A stretch of DNA of 64,000 nucleotides from Neurospora tetraspora (taxonomy: Eukaryota; Ascomycota; Sordariomycetes; Sordariales; Sordariaceae), in contig NW_026944388.1 in NCBI RefSeq assembly GCF_033439725.1, positions 2,976,001 to 3,040,000 on the forward strand, read 5' to 3'. Below the pieces are notes generated by a model. The model ran no database searches. It saw only the letters and a list, made by a program, of their open reading frames with translations, and was not told where the DNA came from. The position numbers and the translations under genes were made by a program. Positions within the stretch are counted from its first letter, which is position 1. Each line of letters begins with the position of its first letter. Shown here piece by piece: positions 59,730 through 64,000 of the stretch.

Positions 59730-60967
59730 CAGCTTTTCAGCTTTTCCCGAATGTCACGAGCGACGTGGTCACGAGAGACAAAGCTGAACACGTTGATTCC
59801 AGGTCTATAGTAGAATCACAAGATAAAGAAGAAAAAGAGGGAAACGTGCAAAGGCGCGCCTGGCGCCCAGGGTTTCAACCCAGGGCCCAGATGGCCGGTG
59901 CACGCGACACGACATCACGTGCACGTCCCGCCGTGCCGGGACCCATCCGCCAGTTGTTGTTTTTGTTGTTGTTATTTTTAACGTCTACTTCCGCCTCCCG
60001 TAGGGCATGAGACGTGCCACATCGGTGAATCTAGCGTACAAAAATAGGAGCAGCGCCCTAACTGTCCACCAAAACCATTAATCCGAGGGCAACCCGAGGC
60101 CTATTGCCAGTGTACATCACGTGTTGCCCATAGCGTAAACGCGGCCCAACACCTCCAATCGAAACGCCCAGTGAGCGAGCCGCCAGTATATGGCGGAACC
60201 TGTAGAACAAAGGAAAAGACAAAAGAAAGGGAAAAACAAAAACACTCTACTCCTCTCCGCTCTCTCCCTCGTTGTCGTCCCGCACGGCTTCCTCCCGCCG
60301 TCTAACCCGATGGACCAGCCTGTCCAAATCCGCCGTAACCTCCTGGATCTCGTGGCTTTGGCCAACTTCTATCCCTTCGTCCCGTAGGAACCCGGTAAGG
60401 TTGTCAGCGGTGCCTCCATTGTCAATGTGCTGTTGCCAGAGTGTCTGGCGCCAAGCCTTCCTTGTGCAAGTCCACGAAAAGAAGTGGGAGGTCTGTATTC
60501 TGGCAATAAATCGTTGCCAATATATGCCGATAGCAAGGGAGAGATTCTCCCGCGTAGCCGCCTCGCCTGTGACTGGGGAGACCGCGTACGCCTTCCTACA
60601 GAAGAAGGGATGGAAGGGAGGGAAAAGTTTATGCCGTTGGTGGGGAATACCCGGATATAGAGAAGCGAAGAATGTCCGATGTGTTGTTGATTTGAAATCG
60701 TGGTGGAGCCTATAGTACCGATGGTACAACCCCTTTCCACTCCACCGGTTTCGTGCAGACACTGATAGAGTATATAGAGGGAACCCATCTCTGGTATACG
60801 ACTCTCCATGAAAATTCTCAGATACTTACCTCAAGCACACTTGTTCTCATCTCTCAGAGACTACACATTACAACCTCACTCGTTATACCCAAACCCTCTT
60901 CTCTAGATAGAGCCGTTAAAAACTCCCAGTCAACAACCCCTGGAACCACGAAGAAACACTATCCACA
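59730..60967. other. spacer between the island and the Old Yellow Enzyme gene
   Basis: Contains a GC-rich patch near 59855-59945 and T-runs at 59955-59980, then a region with a doubtful minus-strand ORF listed separately. A C/T-rich leader at 60830-60967 leads into the OYE gene. Confidence 0.45.
60247..60762 (-). CDS. doubtful ORF, 171 codons, unrecognised
   Basis: A single minus-strand frame whose second half has reasonable protein character: aromatic- and basic-rich IYWQRFIARIQTSHFFSW, then an acidic/basic C-terminus ending DDNEGESGEE. No domain recognised, no intron evidence and no clear promoter. Overlapping plus-strand frames exist. It could be a remnant of an accessory gene or chance. 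Confidence 0.2.
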   Translation of the reverse strand: MSARNRWSGKGLYHRYYRLHHDFKSTTHRTFFASLYPGIPHQRHKLFPPFHPFFCRKAYAVSPVTGEAATRENLSLAIGIYWQRFIARIQTSHFFSWTCTRKAWRQTLWQQHIDNGGTADNLTGFLRDEGIEVGQSHEIQEVTADLDRLVHRVRRREEAVRDDNEGESGEE

Positions 60968-62107
60968 ATGGCCGCCGCTGCTGAGTCCCGGCTCTTCCAG
61001 CCACTCAAACTCACCCCCAGAATCACCCTTGCCCACCGTCTTGCCATGGCCCCCCTGACCCGTTTCCGCTCTGACGACGAGCACGTCCCCATCGTCCCGC
61101 TCATGGCCACCTACTACTCGCAACGTGCCTCCGTCCCGGGCACCCTGCTCGTCACTGAAGCAACCTTCATCTCCCCCGCGGCAGGCGGCTACGCCAACGT
61201 CCCGGGTATTTACAACGCCGCGCAGATCGCCGCCTGGAAGAAGATCACCGACGCCGTGCACGCCAAAGGCAGCTTCATTTTTTGTCAGTTGTGGTCGCTC
61301 GGGCGGGCTGCTAACCCCGAGGTGCTGGCTAAGGAGGGGGGGTTCAAGCTCAAGAGCTCGAGTGCCGTGCCCATGGAGGAAGGGGCTCCAGTGCCCGAGG
61401 AGATGACGGTGGCCGAGGTCAGGGAGCGGGTGGCAGAGTATGCGGCCGCGGCGAAGAACGCAATTGAGGCTGGGTTCGATGGCGTCGAAATCCATGGCGC
61501 GAACGGGTACCTGATTGATCAGTTCCTTCAGGACAGGTGCAACCAGCGGACGGATGAATACGGTGGCAGCGTAGAGAATCGGTCGCGGTTCGCGCTCGAG
61601 GTGGTCAAGGCTGTGGTGGAGGCTGTTGGCGCCGAGAGGACGGGCATCCGGCTCAGTCCGTTCAGCACGTTCCAGGGGATGAAGATGAAGGATCCGGTGC
61701 CGCAGTTTGAGGATGTGATTCGGAAGATCAGCGGGTTTGGACTGGCGTACCTGCATCTTACACAATCGCGAGTTGCCGGGAATGTGGATGTTCAGTTCGG
61801 GGAGGATGAGGAGAGCTTGGCTTTTGCGGCGAAGCTGTGGGATCGGCCGTTACTGATCGCCGGCGGGCTTACGGCCGAGACGGCGAAGCATTTGGTTGAG
61901 CACGAGTTCAGGGAGAAGGACGTGGTTGCTACGTTCGGGCGACACTTCATCTCGACACCGGACCTGGCGTTTAGGATCAAGGAGGGCATCGAGTTGAACC
62001 AGTATAACAGGGATACGTTCTATCTGGCCAAGTCGCCGGTTGGGTATATCGACCAGCCGTTCAGCAAGGAGTTCGAGTCGTTGTACGGGGCACAGGCGTT
62101 GAACTAG
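60968..62107 (+). CDS. Old Yellow Enzyme family NADH:flavin oxidoreductase
   Basis: Single exon, 379 residues, the usual length for fungal OYEs. It is an FMN-dependent TIM-barrel enzyme that reduces activated C=C bonds (enones and similar) with NAD(P)H in the cytosol. Key residues visible: MAPLTRFRS with the flavin-modulating Thr31; HGANGYLIDQF with the substrate-binding pair H176/N179 and the proton-donor Tyr181; RTDEYGGSVENRSRF; and the phosphate-binding segment around IAGGLTAETA and FGRHFISTPDL. The start ATG is preceded by cacaATGG, a good fungal context, and a C/T-rich leader. Substrate unknown. No defect seen. Confidence 0.93.
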   Translation: MAAAAESRLFQPLKLTPRITLAHRLAMAPLTRFRSDDEHVPIVPLMATYYSQRASVPGTLLVTEATFISPAAGGYANVPGIYNAAQIAAWKKITDAVHAKGSFIFCQLWSLGRAANPEVLAKEGGFKLKSSSAVPMEEGAPVPEEMTVAEVRERVAEYAAAAKNAIEAGFDGVEIHGANGYLIDQFLQDRCNQRTDEYGGSVENRSRFALEVVKAVVEAVGAERTGIRLSPFSTFQGMKMKDPVPQFEDVIRKISGFGLAYLHLTQSRVAGNVDVQFGEDEESLAFAAKLWDRPLLIAGGLTAETAKHLVEHEFREKDVVATFGRHFISTPDLAFRIKEGIELNQYNRDTFYLAKSPVGYIDQPFSKEFESLYGAQALN

Positions 62108-62963
62108 AGCAGGACATATCGACGACAGGGCGGATATAGACTAGGTATTTAAGGTGGAGGTGGCCTGGCTGAACAGGAAGGAATCGAGCGATATAGAATT
62201 CCCTGTTTGTCGATCGCTTGGCTTTTTGGCTCCGTGTCAGGTATATTACCCTTCCATTGTGCCCGAACGGCCGCCATATTAGGAGTCCAGTCTTTCTTAT
62301 CCAATGGCGATTTCCCTCCCAGATAGAAGGAAATGTTGCCTCTGTGTACATCTATGCATTCAAGCATCTCCGTTCTGTATGCTATCCATTTCTGGGTACT
62401 TTAGCTTGTCGAAGAAGTGGTGGAATTATACGGAAGTCACGACCGAAGTGTCCGCGGAGCACCGAAGAGCAAAGTGGGGTAAGGAAAGAGCCACTCGACT
62501 ACATTAACTCCTACCTTTGGTGAAAATCGGAAAGGGCTACCTGACTGCCGGTGTCTATCCCCGCAGCGTCTGACGAGCCGGATGCAGCATGGCTTGCTCA
62601 TGTGAGGGGTAGAGCTGCGTGCTGACAGTTCGTATTGTATAAACTGAGATATCGATTACGCAACTCGCTCCTTGAGGCTGGCTGAAGAGAGTTTGAGTGG
62701 TTGAGCGGTTGAACGTGTCACTTTTCAGCTCAGGTAACTGCGATGCAACTACTACAGCCCGATTTGATCCAGGCGCTCTCGTGACCACCCTGTGCAAGTA
62801 CGTCGTCCAACAGACTCTTCCACTCTTGTATGTCCTCGATGTGAGTTGATCAGAACTTCTCACGAACTGCATCATCTTGTTGTCCGGCTCTGACGTTTCA
62901 CTCTTCCCGCCAGGCACAATCGTGAACTCATCAACTTCCCTTGGAGCCCGGACGTGGTCAACT
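62108..62963. other. intergenic region
   Basis: OYE 3' UTR and upstream sequence of the next ORF. Nothing recognised. Confidence 0.45.
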
Positions 62964-63752
62964 ATGGCTTCTGGGAGAGAAAGCAGCTCTGTCGAGGGCT
63001 TGAAGCCAGCAACACTTTCAGACACTTCGCCCAAGCTCTTCGAAGAGACCATACAAAATGCCACCGCCACCTACCACATTGCTTACAGAGCCGCGACACT
63101 GATTCCCGCATCCAAGGCAGCGACCACAATAGCTTACGCCAGTTCTACCGTCTCTTCCGTCCGCGTGGTAGTCCAAGATGGTCGTACAGCGCCGAAAAAC
63201 ATTGTCATTCACGCCGAGGACCTATACATCTACGCTGGAACAGATTTCGATTTCAGAGGGAAGACCGTGACCATCAATGCTAATCGAATTTTCTGCGTTC
63301 CCGCTATGTTGCCGCCGCCTGCACCGATGTCTCTTCCACAACTTGGGCCGGCGCTTCCGCCATCGACTGGCATATCTTCAAAGGCAGTGGCTTCAGCTAC
63401 AGCCTCAGTTTCAGCTCTAGGCACACAACCAAATCACACTCTCCAACTTGCACATGGCCCAGCGGTCACGGTACCCATCATCACCATCAATATCTCTGGC
63501 CGTGATTCTGCTGTCCGTCGTTGGCCAGCTGCGGCTCCTGGCACTCCTGGAATCGATTTTGGACTGCTCTGGCGGGAGCCGCAATGGATTATCGCTCGCC
63601 CGACTGACTTTGTGCCTCCACCCGCTGTATACCGAAACGGGGTGGATTGGGCAAAGCGGCAGAGGAACGAGGCAATCAAACAGGCCAACATGAGGGCTCA
63701 AGTTGCTCGCTTTCCGAGGCGACCGGGCTTTCCCAGGATTTGGGGAACTTGA
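62964..63752 (+). CDS. unrecognised protein, 262 residues, possibly a partial gene
   Basis: A 263-codon frame from the ATG at 62964; the frame is open further upstream without ATG. Part of it looks like an ordinary beta-rich protein (VRVVVQDGRTAPKNIVIHAE, then YIYAGTDFDFRGKTVTINAN), followed by a Pro/Ala-rich linker, a second strand-like ITINISGRD, and a Gly/Pro segment (AAPGTPGIDF). The pattern IVIHA... TVTINA... ITINISG hints at stacked parallel strands. There is no signal peptide and no domain I can name. It may continue through an intron or a frameshift toward the window end. Confidence 0.4.
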   Translation: MASGRESSSVEGLKPATLSDTSPKLFEETIQNATATYHIAYRAATLIPASKAATTIAYASSTVSSVRVVVQDGRTAPKNIVIHAEDLYIYAGTDFDFRGKTVTINANRIFCVPAMLPPPAPMSLPQLGPALPPSTGISSKAVASATASVSALGTQPNHTLQLAHGPAVTVPIITINISGRDSAVRRWPAAAPGTPGIDFGLLWREPQWIIARPTDFVPPPAVYRNGVDWAKRQRNEAIKQANMRAQVARFPRRPGFPRIWGT

Positions 63753-64000
63753 TGCAGTCAGATGTCAGCTGCGCTTCTCTACCTGACGAGCGGGGCAGCC
63801 AGTCGAGCAATGCCGGGCAGCAGGTGGTCACTCCAGGTACCTCATTCAGTGAGCCGAAGAGGAGGAAAGGATAAGGCCCGGAAGGGCCGTAATGTGTTGG
63901 CGGGTAGATAGCATAGGATTCAATTGACCGTCATCTTCACCTTGGCTACTTCGCTTCTTGCCTTCCATCATTCATAAACCAGGTGCTTTGAGTGATCACC

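Noticed and set aside
60959-61765. 268-codon minus-strand ORF
   Set aside because: Antisense to the Old Yellow Enzyme gene, opened by its GC-rich third positions.

Overview
The window is nuclear DNA of a filamentous ascomycete, most likely a sordariomycete and probably Sordariales. The signs are short GT-AG introns (about 50-195 bp), canonical fungal housekeeping genes, one AT-rich block with the CpA/TpG depletion typical of repeat-induced point mutation (RIP), dispersed Neurospora-type 5S rRNA fragments, and NLR-like (STAND) genes whose WD40, ankyrin and TPR repeats are almost identical to one another.

Layout. 1-14.7 kb holds no gene I can support. It contains a 3.2 kb RIP-destroyed DNA transposon with inverted terminal repeats (3848-7055) and the long pyrimidine-rich leader of the next gene. 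14.7-38.5 kb is ordinary gene-rich DNA: a CENP-B/Tc5-type DNA-binding protein (+), a PXA-domain protein with a 1.87 kb intron (-), mss51 (-) divergent from the splicing factor gene rse1 (+), a zinc-finger/LysM/UBA-like protein (-), an isoamyl-acetate-type GDSL esterase (+), and a conserved fungal protein carrying what looks like a catalytically dead retropepsin-like fold (+). 39.7-41.4 kb is a GH30 glycoside hydrolase broken by two compensating frameshifts.

41.6-59.8 kb is an accessory island of STAND/NLR-type incompatibility genes and mobile-element debris. It includes a 5'-truncated NACHT-WD40 pseudogene joined to a DUF3435-like fragment, a family of very short TGTGACGG...CCGTCACA elements with 5-bp target duplications (129 bp, 31 bp and others), a solo LTR, a TPR-domain pseudogene interrupted by the 31-bp element, a Harbinger transposase relic, a membrane-protein relic, and two 5S rRNA-derived fold-back pieces near the edges. 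At 52.5-59.7 kb an intact HET-ankyrin gene and a frameshifted NACHT-WD40 gene converge tail to tail. Their stop codons overlap, and their upstream regions plus N-terminal leader coding form a roughly 0.65 kb inverted duplication. This cassette is the most unusual structure in the window.

60-64 kb returns to ordinary sequence: an intact Old Yellow Enzyme gene (+) and one or two unrecognised ORFs.

Intron borders were placed by eye from splice consensus, reading frame and family conservation. No search or alignment program was run. Several frameshifts could be real or could be assembly errors.
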